A DNA stretch of 41,124 nt, taken from NCBI GenBank assembly GCA_002316675.1, contig DCDZ01000001.1:911-42034 (forward strand), written 5' to 3'. The notes under the pieces are model-generated. The model had not been told where the DNA came from and did no database searches. It worked only from the letters and a program-made list of their open reading frames with translations. The stretch comes from Tyzzerella sp. UBA1042. GTDB lineage: Bacteria; Bacillota; Clostridia; Lachnospirales; Anaerotignaceae. Position 1 is the first letter of the stretch, and every line of letters begins with the position of its first letter. A program made the translations under genes and the position numbers. This document shows, piece by piece, positions 15,330 to 23,407 of the stretch.

Positions 15330-15350
15330 TATGCTTTATTATAAAGCATA
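15330..15350. promoter_or_regulatory. Palindromic LysR-type operator candidate
   Basis: Arms TATGCTTTAT and ATAAAGCATA are perfect complements around a central T. It lies about 85 bases upstream of the LysR start and 180 bases upstream of the divergent transporter, the classical placement of a LysR regulatory site. Confidence 0.6.
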
Positions 15351-15531
15351 ATTGTTCAAAAATCCAGACATTCTATCGTTTTATTCCAATTTAGTATCTT
15401 TTTCTACATAAAATATGAATTTTATTTCCCTTCCTACAGCAAATTCATAAAAGTGCCCTTTCTCTGTCCATGGCACAATTCCCCGAAAAATGAATATTGT
15501 ATTATATCCATTTTTGAGGGGGGTATTGTAA

Positions 15532-16905
15532 ATGCCAAGCCTAATGATTGAACTTTCTGCCGTTCATTTCATCTACCTCGTGGGCGTTTTCACCATACTT
15601 GCAACCATGATATTTAGGAAAGATACACCCATATTCTGTATTCTCTTTATTTTTATTTTGGGGCTTGTGAGCAGCCATAGCTTGGTAGGTGGCATTCAAT
15701 CCGTTTTTCGTGCCATATTATATGCTTCAAAAGAATTTATGGAGATTATTGCCACCATTGCACTGGTTACCTCCTTATCAAAATGCCTTGCGGAACTGGG
15801 CAGCGATTATTTGATGATGCGTTCTATGTCAAAAATAATGTGGGACGCCCATACTTCTTGGTGGATTTTAGGAATTACCATGATGATTTTTTCCATATTT
15901 TTGTGGCCCTCTCCCTCTGTGGCACTGGTGGGCGCAATTTTAGTGCCTTTGGCTGTGAAAAAGGGGTTGCACCCTTTGGCGGCCGCTATGGCAATGAACT
16001 TATTCGGTCACGGCATTGCCCTCAGCTCCGACATTGTGATCCAAGGCGCCCCGGCCATCACCGCTTCCGCCGCAGGAATCGAACCGCAGACGATTTTACA
16101 AAGGGGGATGCCTTTATTTATTACCATGAGTATTGTAACCGTTGTTTCCGCTTTTTTGTTAAACAGAAAAACAATGACCACCGCAAGCAATTTATCTATG
16201 CTAAATCAGGAATATGTTCCCAAGGGTAAACCATCAAAAGGGGCTGTTTTTATTGCAATTTTCACACCCGTAGCCTTTGCGGCGGATATTATGCTTCTGT
16301 TTGCGTATGATTTAAAGGGGGGCGATGCCACAAGTCTGGTTTCCGGAACGGCATTGCTGGTTATGCTCCTTGCTTCTGTCATCGGTTTTCAGAAAAAAAG
16401 CCTTGAAAAAGTTACGGAGTATATTAGAGAGGGTTTCCTGTTTGCCATAAAAATTTTTGCCCCCGTGATTATGATCGGCGGCTTCTTCTTTCTGGGCGGT
16501 GAGGGAATTACCTACATTTTAGGGGAACAATATCAAAGCGGCATTTTAAATGACTGGGCACTTTGGCTAGCTGCTATCACCCCGCTCAATAAATATATGG
16601 TTGTATTGATACAAATGGCAATCGGTGGTTTGACGGGCTTAGACGGCTCCGGTTTCTCTGGGCTCCCCTTAGTAGGTGCTTTGGCAAATACCTTTGGAAC
16701 CGCTGTTCATTGCTCCATTCCCATTTTGGCAGCCCTCGGCCAAATTACCGCCATTTTTGTAGGCGGCGGCACCATCGTTCCCTGGGGATTGATCCCCGCT
16801 GCTGCAATTTGCAACGTAAATCCCTTGGAGCTGGCCAGAAAAAATCTGCTTCCTGTGGGCATCGGCTTTTTATTTACTTTTATTTTAGCGTGTATTTTAA
16901 TTTAA
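15532..16905 (+). CDS. Polytopic ion/solute transporter, substrate unknown
   Basis: 457 residues with about 12 hydrophobic segments and few charged loops. Features are a conserved-looking FLWPSPSVALVGAILVPLAV, a re-entrant-type segment NLFGHGIALSSDIVIQGAPA in the first half, and GLTGLDGSGFSGLPLVGALA in the second, suggesting two inverted repeats as in the ion-transporter (IT) superfamily (DcuC, GntP, CitMHS and relatives). I cannot name the substrate; a carboxylate or amino acid such as aspartate/asparagine is suggested only by the asnB gene 17 bases downstream. Start ATG at 15532 follows GAGGGGGGTATTGTAA. Divergent from a LysR-type regulator, which probably controls it. Confidence 0.75.
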   Translation: MPSLMIELSAVHFIYLVGVFTILATMIFRKDTPIFCILFIFILGLVSSHSLVGGIQSVFRAILYASKEFMEIIATIALVTSLSKCLAELGSDYLMMRSMSKIMWDAHTSWWILGITMMIFSIFLWPSPSVALVGAILVPLAVKKGLHPLAAAMAMNLFGHGIALSSDIVIQGAPAITASAAGIEPQTILQRGMPLFITMSIVTVVSAFLLNRKTMTTASNLSMLNQEYVPKGKPSKGAVFIAIFTPVAFAADIMLLFAYDLKGGDATSLVSGTALLVMLLASVIGFQKKSLEKVTEYIREGFLFAIKIFAPVIMIGGFFFLGGEGITYILGEQYQSGILNDWALWLAAITPLNKYMVVLIQMAIGGLTGLDGSGFSGLPLVGALANTFGTAVHCSIPILAALGQITAIFVGGGTIVPWGLIPAAAICNVNPLELARKNLLPVGIGFLFTFILACILI

Positions 16906-16922
16906 TTAAGGAGGCGTATACT

Positions 16923-18773
16923 ATGTGCGGCATTGCCGGTTTTTTTCACCCAAGCAAAGATTATTTGGAACATAAATCCTTCTATACGAAGCGATTGGAG
17001 GATATGTATACAGTGCAACGGCGCAGAGGGCCTGATGACTGTGGAACATATTTGTCCTCCACCGTGGGTTTCTCACACGCAAGGCTTTCTATTATTGACC
17101 TAAAAACGGGGCATCAGCCAATCACAAGAACCATAAACGGGCAGACTTGGGCAATCGTTTATAACGGGGAGCTTTATAATACCACGGAATTACGCAGCGG
17201 CCTCTCCGCAAAGGGCTGGCGTTTCGATACGGATTCTGATACCGAGGTCATTTTAGTGAGTTACATGGAATATGGAGCGGATTTTGTGAAAAAATTAAAC
17301 GGAATTTTCGCCATTGCCATCCACGACCCCATAAAAAATATGCTTTTGCTTTACCGGGACCGCTCCGGCGTAAAGCCCCTTTTTTATACCATTCTTGAGA
17401 AAGAGGTCGTTTTTTCTTCGGAAATCAAAGGTCTATTCTGCCATCCCGGCATTGTGCCTCAATTAGATCGAGAGGGCTTAAACGAGGTTTTCAGCATCGG
17501 GCCGGCAAAAACCTATGGGAAGGGTGTTTTTAAAGGAATTGATGAGGTACTTCCCGGGCATTACATGACATTTTCTCCCCAAGGCATGAAAACCACCTGC
17601 TATTGGAAGCTGGAAAGTCATGTCCATGAAGACGATTACAAAACCACTGTTGAAACAACAAAGGAATTGCTGATGGATGCCATCAAACGGCAAATGGTAT
17701 CTCATGTGCCCATTTGCACCTTTTTATCCGGCGGTGTGGACAGTAGCATTGTGACTGCCGTTTGCGCCGGGGAGCTGGCGAAAAAAGGAGAACAATTAAA
17801 CACCTTTTCCTTCGATTTTATTGGGAATGAAAAATACTTCAAGCCCTCATCCTTCCAGCCTTCTCAAGATAGACCCTTTGTAGATATTATGGTAAAGCAT
17901 TTAAAAACCAACCATCGATATTTGCAATGCAGTATTGAAGATCAAACCAATTGCTTAAAAGGTTCTGTGGATGCCAGAGATTTGCCTGCCATGGCGGATA
18001 TTGATTCCTCCATACTGTTTTTTTGCAGCAAGGTGCGGCAGTATAATAAGGTTGCCTTAACGGGAGAATGTGCCGATGAAATTTTCGGCGGGTATCCTTG
18101 GTTTCACAAAAAAGATTGCTTTGAAGCAAATACCTTCCCTTGGACCATGGATTTGGACGCAAGAAAGGTTTTACTCAAGGATGATTTTATAGAATATCTT
18201 GATATGGAGGATTATGTTGCAAAAACGTATGAAAAATCCGTCGCCGAAACACCCAGATTGGCAGAGGATACCCCCCATGAGGCACGCAGACGGGAGATTG
18301 CTTATCTCAACCAGAAGTGGTTCATGCAAACCCTGTTGGACCGTATGGACCGCACCAGTATGTACAACGGGCTGGAGGCCAGAGTCCCCTTTGCAGACCA
18401 TAGATTGATTGAATATGTGTGGAATGTACCTTGGGAGATGAAAACAAGAAATGATGTCGTAAAATCCTTATTGCGGGAGTGCGGTGTAGGGCTGGTGCCC
18501 GATGAGGTTTTGTTCCGTAAAAAATCCCCCTACCCTAAAATTTATGACAAACAATATGAAGTCCTTTTAGGCTCTATGATTCGGGAAATTATGGAGGACA
18601 GCACTTCCCCCGTTCTTCAGTTTTTAGACCGTAAAAAGGTGGAGGCATTCCTAAAAAGTCCGTCTGACTACGGAAAGCCTTGGTATGGTCAGCTGATGGC
18701 TGGGCCTCAGCTGTTGGCTTATGTTATTCAAATAAACTATTGGATGAAAAAATGGAGCATTCAAATCCTATAG
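16923..18773 (+). CDS. asnB: Asparagine synthase (glutamine-hydrolysing)
   Basis: 616 residues. The nucleophilic Cys2 (MCGIAGFF) begins a class II glutaminase domain (residues 1-215, with RRGPDD and YNGELYN). The synthetase domain follows, with the PP-loop SGGVDSS near residue 265, GECADEIFGGYPW near 385, and RMDRTSMYNGLEARVPFADH near 480. It makes asparagine from aspartate, glutamine and ATP, or an amide on another acceptor in AsnB paralogues. AAGGAGG is 8 bases before the ATG. It is co-transcribed with the preceding transporter. Frame extension upstream into the transporter is an open-frame artefact. A strong terminator follows. Confidence 0.93.
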   Translation: MCGIAGFFHPSKDYLEHKSFYTKRLEDMYTVQRRRGPDDCGTYLSSTVGFSHARLSIIDLKTGHQPITRTINGQTWAIVYNGELYNTTELRSGLSAKGWRFDTDSDTEVILVSYMEYGADFVKKLNGIFAIAIHDPIKNMLLLYRDRSGVKPLFYTILEKEVVFSSEIKGLFCHPGIVPQLDREGLNEVFSIGPAKTYGKGVFKGIDEVLPGHYMTFSPQGMKTTCYWKLESHVHEDDYKTTVETTKELLMDAIKRQMVSHVPICTFLSGGVDSSIVTAVCAGELAKKGEQLNTFSFDFIGNEKYFKPSSFQPSQDRPFVDIMVKHLKTNHRYLQCSIEDQTNCLKGSVDARDLPAMADIDSSILFFCSKVRQYNKVALTGECADEIFGGYPWFHKKDCFEANTFPWTMDLDARKVLLKDDFIEYLDMEDYVAKTYEKSVAETPRLAEDTPHEARRREIAYLNQKWFMQTLLDRMDRTSMYNGLEARVPFADHRLIEYVWNVPWEMKTRNDVVKSLLRECGVGLVPDEVLFRKKSPYPKIYDKQYEVLLGSMIREIMEDSTSPVLQFLDRKKVEAFLKSPSDYGKPWYGQLMAGPQLLAYVIQINYWMKKWSIQIL

Positions 18774-18794
18774 TTTTTCAGCAGGTGTGAAAAT

Positions 18795-18831
18795 AAAAAA
18801 ACGGCCCGGGACACTCCGGGCTGCTTTTTTT
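18795..18831. terminator. Bidirectional terminator between asnB and sod
   Basis: GCCCGG and CCGGGC form the core around a GACACT loop, with A and T runs outside. It serves converging asnB and the superoxide dismutase gene. Confidence 0.88.
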
Positions 18832-18848
18832 GCATAAAAGCCTTCATT

Positions 18849-19514
18849 TTAAAAAGCTTCGTCTGTTACTTGATCAATTTGACTAAAGTTTGCCAAACAC
18901 TCCATATAATTTGCGTTTGCTACCTCCCAGTTAATGACATGATTCCAGTCGTCAATATACGCATTTCTCATGTAAGTATGTTTCAAAAAGTATGCATGCT
19001 CCCAAACATCCAAGGCGATAATAGGGCAGTAATCCAATAATACCGGACTATTTTGATTGGGCATGGTGATAATTCGTAATTTTCCGTAATCAAACACCAG
19101 CCATGCATAGCCGGAACCGAAAATTTTTAAGGCTTCCGTCTTGAACACAACCAGAAAATTTTCCAAATTTCCATACTGCGCCTCAATCATGTCAATCAAT
19201 CTTCCCTCAGGCTTTTCTGCGCTTGGACTTTGCAGACCATTAAAGTAAAAACGGTGATTGTATACCCCCCCACCATTGTTTTGTATGGGGATACGCAAGC
19301 CATCTAAGAGGTAAACTGAATTGCGAATCAGCTCCTCCAATGTTAACTGTTGCAACTCCGGATAATCCGCTATAGTACTATTCAAGTTGTCAATATAATA
19401 CTGCAAATAATTATTATGATGTATTTCCATGGTTTTTGTGTCAATGAAAGGCTCCAAAGCACTGTACTCATAGGGAAGGGGCAAATTTACAAAAGGGTAT
19501 TTATCGTTTTCCAT
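18849..19514 (-). CDS. sodA: Superoxide dismutase, Fe/Mn family
   Basis: 221 residues. It starts with LPLPYEYSALEPFID and carries all four expected metal ligands: His in MEIHHNNYLQYY, His in VYNHRFYFNGL, and Asp and His in ALDVWEHAYFLKH. This enzyme dismutates superoxide in the cytoplasm. The second ligand region reads NHRFYFN rather than the usual NHxxYW/FW, a mild deviation near the active site. Fe versus Mn preference cannot be told from sequence alone. Single gene, with the start supported by GTGAGG, converging on asnB. Confidence 0.93.
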   Translation of the reverse strand: MENDKYPFVNLPLPYEYSALEPFIDTKTMEIHHNNYLQYYIDNLNSTIADYPELQQLTLEELIRNSVYLLDGLRIPIQNNGGGVYNHRFYFNGLQSPSAEKPEGRLIDMIEAQYGNLENFLVVFKTEALKIFGSGYAWLVFDYGKLRIITMPNQNSPVLLDYCPIIALDVWEHAYFLKHTYMRNAYIDDWNHVINWEVANANYMECLANFSQIDQVTDEAF

Positions 19515-19600
19515 AGTCCATCCTCACTTATCTCTATTACTTTAAAACTATTCAAATGCCTCTGATTCTATGCCGGATTTTCCCTTTTCTTCCCTAAAAA

Positions 19601-19638
19601 CAAAAAACCTGCTTAGCTAAATCTCTCTAAACAGGTTT
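19601..19638 (-). terminator. Terminator of the dlt-like operon
   Basis: On the minus strand AAACCTG (19638-19632) and CAGGTTT (19611-19605) enclose a further TTAG/CTAA pairing and are followed by TTTTGTTTTT. It lies 80 bases after the last gene. Confidence 0.85.
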
Positions 19639-19721
19639 CAGTGAAACTTTCTTTTTCATGGATTTTATGGGATAAATACCGTAAGATTTTAAATGCTCCC
19701 CGCGAAAAATTTTCTAAGAAT

Positions 19722-20747
19722 CTAAGGGGAGATTCTTTCAGCATACTGTTGATAGTCCTCATGCCACGCTTGATATTCGCCTTCGTTTCTATGATCTGGC
19801 AGCCCATAGGCTTCCTTCAAATGTGTCCCAAGCCACTGGGAAAGCTTGATAGAACCGTCCAAATTCATATGGCCTTGGTCATAATAATCAACGGCAGGGT
19901 CCAAGTTTAATTGGGCTCTGTTTTCCTCTCTGTCACAATCTAAATATTCCACACCCATTTCAGCGGCAAACTCCTCCAGCTTCATACTCTGCCCATAGCT
20001 CCAAGACATTTTGGGCAAATGCAGCAATAAAACGGGAATATCCTTTTCTTTGCAAAACTGTATTGTCTGTTCAATATACCCCTTTGCGGCTTCATTAAAT
20101 TCCGGCGGGGCTTCGTCGGAGGGCGCCATAAAGTTTTGGGGATACGCCTGAGGCTCGCTACCCCTGAGGTAAACATTCCCCTTTTTAAAGGAGTTCTCCA
20201 ACAAAGGCACAGGCTCGGCTTCCGCCAAGTCAAGCTCCTTCCACCGTTCATGATAACGCAGCAACGGAAAAACATAGGAAAGCAGCGTTTGTCTTTCATC
20301 CTCGGCAGTAATTTGCCTTATGATTTGCAGCTTGTATTTCGATAGCTTCATGCCATCCAGTGCCCGCCGCAAATCTCCCTCACGCTCTGCATACTCAAAC
20401 TCCAGAAAAATATTATCACACAATAACACCACCAATTCCGGCTTTTGATATTCCAAGGATTCCGCCAAAAGCCCATAGGTCACCGCCGGCGCCTGCAACG
20501 CAGAGGCACGCACATAGCTGGTAAACCCCTCTTGGTTCCATAAAACCATAGGTGATATCCCTCTTAAAATGGGGCTGCTTCCCATAAACAGCACATCAAT
20601 GGAATTCTTCGGTTCATTGTAAAAGGCATGAATTTCATCCGCTTCATCGTCGGCACGGCGTAAATACTCCGTCGCACCCAAAAAAAGCATAGAGAAAACA
20701 AGGAGAAAGGCAACGCACCGAATTACAATTCTTAGAGCCATCTTCAT
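19722..20747 (-). CDS. SGNH-hydrolase-like cell-envelope protein, DltD/AlgJ-like role
   Basis: 341 residues with a single N-terminal membrane anchor (residues 6-28) and an extracytoplasmic SGNH-type domain: VLFMGSSPILRG near residues 52-63 has the putative nucleophile serine, and DYYDQGHMNLDGS near 285-297 the Asp/His pair. In dlt and alginate/PatB systems such proteins act with an MBOAT enzyme to move an acyl or D-alanyl group to the final acceptor outside the membrane. It is the last gene of the operon, starting 4 bases after the MBOAT stop. It is shorter than typical DltD (about 400) and lacks the DltD C-terminal pattern I know, so the dltD symbol is withheld. Confidence 0.75.
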   Translation of the reverse strand: MKMALRIVIRCVAFLLVFSMLFLGATEYLRRADDEADEIHAFYNEPKNSIDVLFMGSSPILRGISPMVLWNQEGFTSYVRASALQAPAVTYGLLAESLEYQKPELVVLLCDNIFLEFEYAEREGDLRRALDGMKLSKYKLQIIRQITAEDERQTLLSYVFPLLRYHERWKELDLAEAEPVPLLENSFKKGNVYLRGSEPQAYPQNFMAPSDEAPPEFNEAAKGYIEQTIQFCKEKDIPVLLLHLPKMSWSYGQSMKLEEFAAEMGVEYLDCDREENRAQLNLDPAVDYYDQGHMNLDGSIKLSQWLGTHLKEAYGLPDHRNEGEYQAWHEDYQQYAERISP

Positions 20748-20751
20748 CGTA

Positions 20752-22350
20752 TCAAAACCCCCTATAAATAAAGTCGGAGGCGTTATAATTCAAACCATAT
20801 ACGCCAAACAAAATGAGTGAAAAAATTGCCGCCAAGTAAATAATCCAACGGAAAAGGAGATTTTGCTTCGCCAGTGCTTCCCGAATGTGTATGCCCGATT
20901 CCTGAAGGAGGCTGATGGTCAAAAGTACCAAGGAAGACAGAAGAAGAACCCACAAATCCTGCGTATCTAAACCCAGCTTTAACAATCCCCCATTGCACAA
21001 TATATCCCCATCCCAATTTCGCACCATGGACTGGGTCATATAAACAGAGGCACCCACCCCCGGCGCTCTGGTGATAATTTTTCCTAAGGCAATCAAAACG
21101 AGGGTTCTTAGAACCTGAAACAAATGCCAGCTAAAGCATTCCGTCCTGATTTGGCATTTTTCTATCAGCTTTTTCAAGGGCTGGTCAAATAAAATGCCCA
21201 ATACAATCAAGGTACCGTTATAAAAACCAAAGGCAATGTATTTCCATTCCGCACCGTGCCAAATACCAATGAGAAAGAACACGATGAACTGAGGAATTAA
21301 CACAGGCAGCAGTTTTCCAATATAATTCCCAAAAAGCTTTCGCCCTTTTCTCCCCACCTTCATAAAAAACTTTGATAAGGATAAGGGATAAAACACATAA
21401 TCGCGAAACCATGCACCCAAAGTGATATGCCATCTGCGCCAAAAATCGGGAATGCTGGTTGCCAAGTATGGTCTCTCAAAATTCTTTTCCAATTGAATGC
21501 CCAAAACCTGTGCCGCCCCCGTGGCAATATCAATGCCGCCGGAAAAATCACCATAAAGCTGCACACAGTAAACCAATGCCCCCACTGCAACATAAGTGCC
21601 GCCGAAGGTTTCGGGATAGGCAAAAATGGTATCCACAATGACCTTGGCCCGATCCGCAATCACAAGCTTTTTGAAAACACCCCAAAGAATGAGCTGTACA
21701 CCGAACTTTACACGTTCATAAGAAAATCCATTCGGACGATACAGCTGCTCCGCCAAGTCAGAAAATCTGCCGATTGGCCCTTGCACAATCTGGGGGAAAA
21801 AAGAAATGAAAAGTGCAAACTTGGCCAAATTACGCTCCGGCTCAAATTTTTCCCGATAAACATCAATCAAATAAGCCAAGGATTGAAAGGTATAGAAGGA
21901 AATGCCCAAGGGCAGTAAAAAGCTGGGAGCAGGCATTGTAATATCCAGGGAAAACCGTGCAAACAGTGCATTCAGATTGCTCCCCACAAAACCAGAATAT
22001 TTTAATACCGATAAAATTCCCAAATTAAAAAGCAACGTGGGAATCAAAACAGCACGTTTTTTCTTTGTGAAATTTGCTTTCCAAGCCTTTTTCTCTTCCT
22101 TGTCCAGGGATAACTTCACCGCCGCAAAATCCGCTTTATTTTTGCTCGACATTTTCCCCAGCTGCCGTGCTCCGCAATAAATGGTTATTGTCGTTGCCAG
22201 CAAATAGATAAGATACCTGGGGCCTGCAAAAAAATAAAATATATAATTCGCGATGAAAAGCGTTACCCAACGGTAACGCTTCGGGGTCAGGAAATATACA
22301 GTGGCACACAAAAACAGGAAAACCACAAATTGTACTGATGTAAAAGCCAT
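20752..22350 (-). CDS. MBOAT-family acyltransferase (AlgI/DltB type)
   Basis: 532 residues with about 10-12 membrane segments. The MBOAT signature is FFLIGIWHGAEWKYIAFGFY near residues 380-400, with the catalytic His. The N-terminus (MAFTSVQFVVFLFLCATVYF, then a YRWVTLFIANYIFYFFAG-type helix) and the length resemble AlgI/PatA O-acyltransferases more than the roughly 400-residue DltB. Between dltA/dltC-type genes and an SGNH partner, the expected role is to transfer the carrier-bound acyl group through the membrane to the SGNH protein or polymer. The ATG has AAGGAGA upstream and follows dltC by 18 bases. Confidence 0.88.
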   Translation of the reverse strand: MAFTSVQFVVFLFLCATVYFLTPKRYRWVTLFIANYIFYFFAGPRYLIYLLATTITIYCGARQLGKMSSKNKADFAAVKLSLDKEEKKAWKANFTKKKRAVLIPTLLFNLGILSVLKYSGFVGSNLNALFARFSLDITMPAPSFLLPLGISFYTFQSLAYLIDVYREKFEPERNLAKFALFISFFPQIVQGPIGRFSDLAEQLYRPNGFSYERVKFGVQLILWGVFKKLVIADRAKVIVDTIFAYPETFGGTYVAVGALVYCVQLYGDFSGGIDIATGAAQVLGIQLEKNFERPYLATSIPDFWRRWHITLGAWFRDYVFYPLSLSKFFMKVGRKGRKLFGNYIGKLLPVLIPQFIVFFLIGIWHGAEWKYIAFGFYNGTLIVLGILFDQPLKKLIEKCQIRTECFSWHLFQVLRTLVLIALGKIITRAPGVGASVYMTQSMVRNWDGDILCNGGLLKLGLDTQDLWVLLLSSLVLLTISLLQESGIHIREALAKQNLLFRWIIYLAAIFSLILFGVYGLNYNASDFIYRGF

Positions 22351-22368
22351 AACCCAATCTCCTTAAGC

Positions 22369-22596
22369 TTAATCTTCCTGCAATTTCGTTACCAAAGCCA
22401 TCATTGCCTCAACAGAATTAAAGTTCTCCGGAATAATGTCCTCTGCGCCTATCTCAATTTCAAAGGCTTCGGACAACTCACCCACCAAGGATACAATATC
22501 AAAAGAATCCAGCTCACCGCTGTCAATTAACGCCTTATTTTCCTGAAAGTCAACGTCGGGTCTTAGTTCCTCCAAAATTTTTAATAATGTTTCCAT
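22369..22596 (-). CDS. dltC: D-alanyl carrier protein-like acyl carrier
   Basis: 75 residues, the size of DltC. The phosphopantetheine attachment serine is in SGELDSFDIVSLV (the DSxD motif), within a helical bundle typical of carrier proteins. It would receive the amino acid activated by the adenylation enzyme and deliver it to the MBOAT protein. The ATG has GAGAGG upstream. The gene sits 7 bases after the GNAT gene rather than next to dltA, an unusual order. Confidence 0.9.
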   Translation of the reverse strand: METLLKILEELRPDVDFQENKALIDSGELDSFDIVSLVGELSEAFEIEIGAEDIIPENFNSVEAMMALVTKLQED

Positions 22597-22603
22597 ACTC
22601 GCA

Positions 22604-23407
22604 TTATCCTCTCTGTTTTGTTGTTTTTATCATGACAGGGGCTATCCTCCCATCGGGCAAAAATCCAAGTTTTTCATATAAACGCAGTGCCGGCGGATTA
22701 TCCGTTCTAACCCAAAGAAGAAATTTTTTGGTTCCCTCTTTTTGGGCAAAAAACCAATCCTTCGTCAATCCCTCCGCAACACCCATACCACGGGCTTGGG
22801 GCATCACGGCAATATGCCAAAGCATACTCCCCTGCTTATTCTCTCCAAAGTGCAAAAACCCCAGCAACTCTTTTCCACGCAGGGAAACAAGCACCCTTTT
22901 CGCCAAAATTTCTTTTCGCAGTTCCTCTTCTGTTGGCAAAGCAGAGGTATACGGTTCAAAATTATCCTGCATTGTGCTGAAAATCTCCGTAAGCTGATCC
23001 ACTGTTGCAAACTTGATAGCACGCTTCAAGGGAAGTATGGTTTTTGCCATCAGATACAGACGCTTTCGCTGTAAATACGGCTGGAGTCCCGCCCTTTTCC
23101 AGTCCTCCTCAGAAGGCATCCGCTCCTTGGAAGCCAATGCAACCTCCTCAAGTATAATCGGTTCTGGAAGAACAGGCAATACTTCCGGCAAAATTTTCTT
23201 CTCCAAAAAGTAATACAGGCGTATATAGTCTTCCTCTTGGGCAAAAAAGTAAACACCGCCGGAAAAATCCATACGGCTGACCCGCCTTTTTTCCACCAGA
23301 GCAAGCACCTCTTCCTCCGACAGAAAAAGATTTGTCCGTTGTCCGCCAGAAATGCGTTTTACAATTTCCTGCCATAGGGCTTGTCCGTCACTCAACTCTT
23401 TTATCAT
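22604..23407 (-). CDS. GNAT-family N-acetyltransferase embedded in the dlt-like operon
   Basis: 267 residues. The C-terminal half (about 125-265) is a GNAT fold with the acetyl-CoA loop VMPQARGMGVAEGL and the terminal motif ALRLYEKLGFLPDGRIAPVM. The N-terminal 120 residues (MIKELSDGQALWQEIVKRIS...) resemble a second, degenerate GNAT-like or unassigned domain. The start at 23407 lies 20 bases inside the dltA end with AAAGGAG upstream, so translation is coupled. GNATs acetylate amines; here the target might be an aminoacyl group, the carrier or an envelope amine. Function is not established. Confidence 0.8.
   Translation of the reverse strand: MIKELSDGQALWQEIVKRISGGQRTNLFLSEEEVLALVEKRRVSRMDFSGGVYFFAQEEDYIRLYYFLEKKILPEVLPVLPEPIILEEVALASKERMPSEEDWKRAGLQPYLQRKRLYLMAKTILPLKRAIKFATVDQLTEIFSTMQDNFEPYTSALPTEEELRKEILAKRVLVSLRGKELLGFLHFGENKQGSMLWHIAVMPQARGMGVAEGLTKDWFFAQKEGTKKFLLWVRTDNPPALRLYEKLGFLPDGRIAPVMIKTTKQRG

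Noticed and set aside
16710..16922. Upstream extension of asnB into the transporter gene
   Set aside because: The frame is open by chance; Cys2 after ATG 16923 is the obligate N-terminal nucleophile and a strong ribosome site precedes it.
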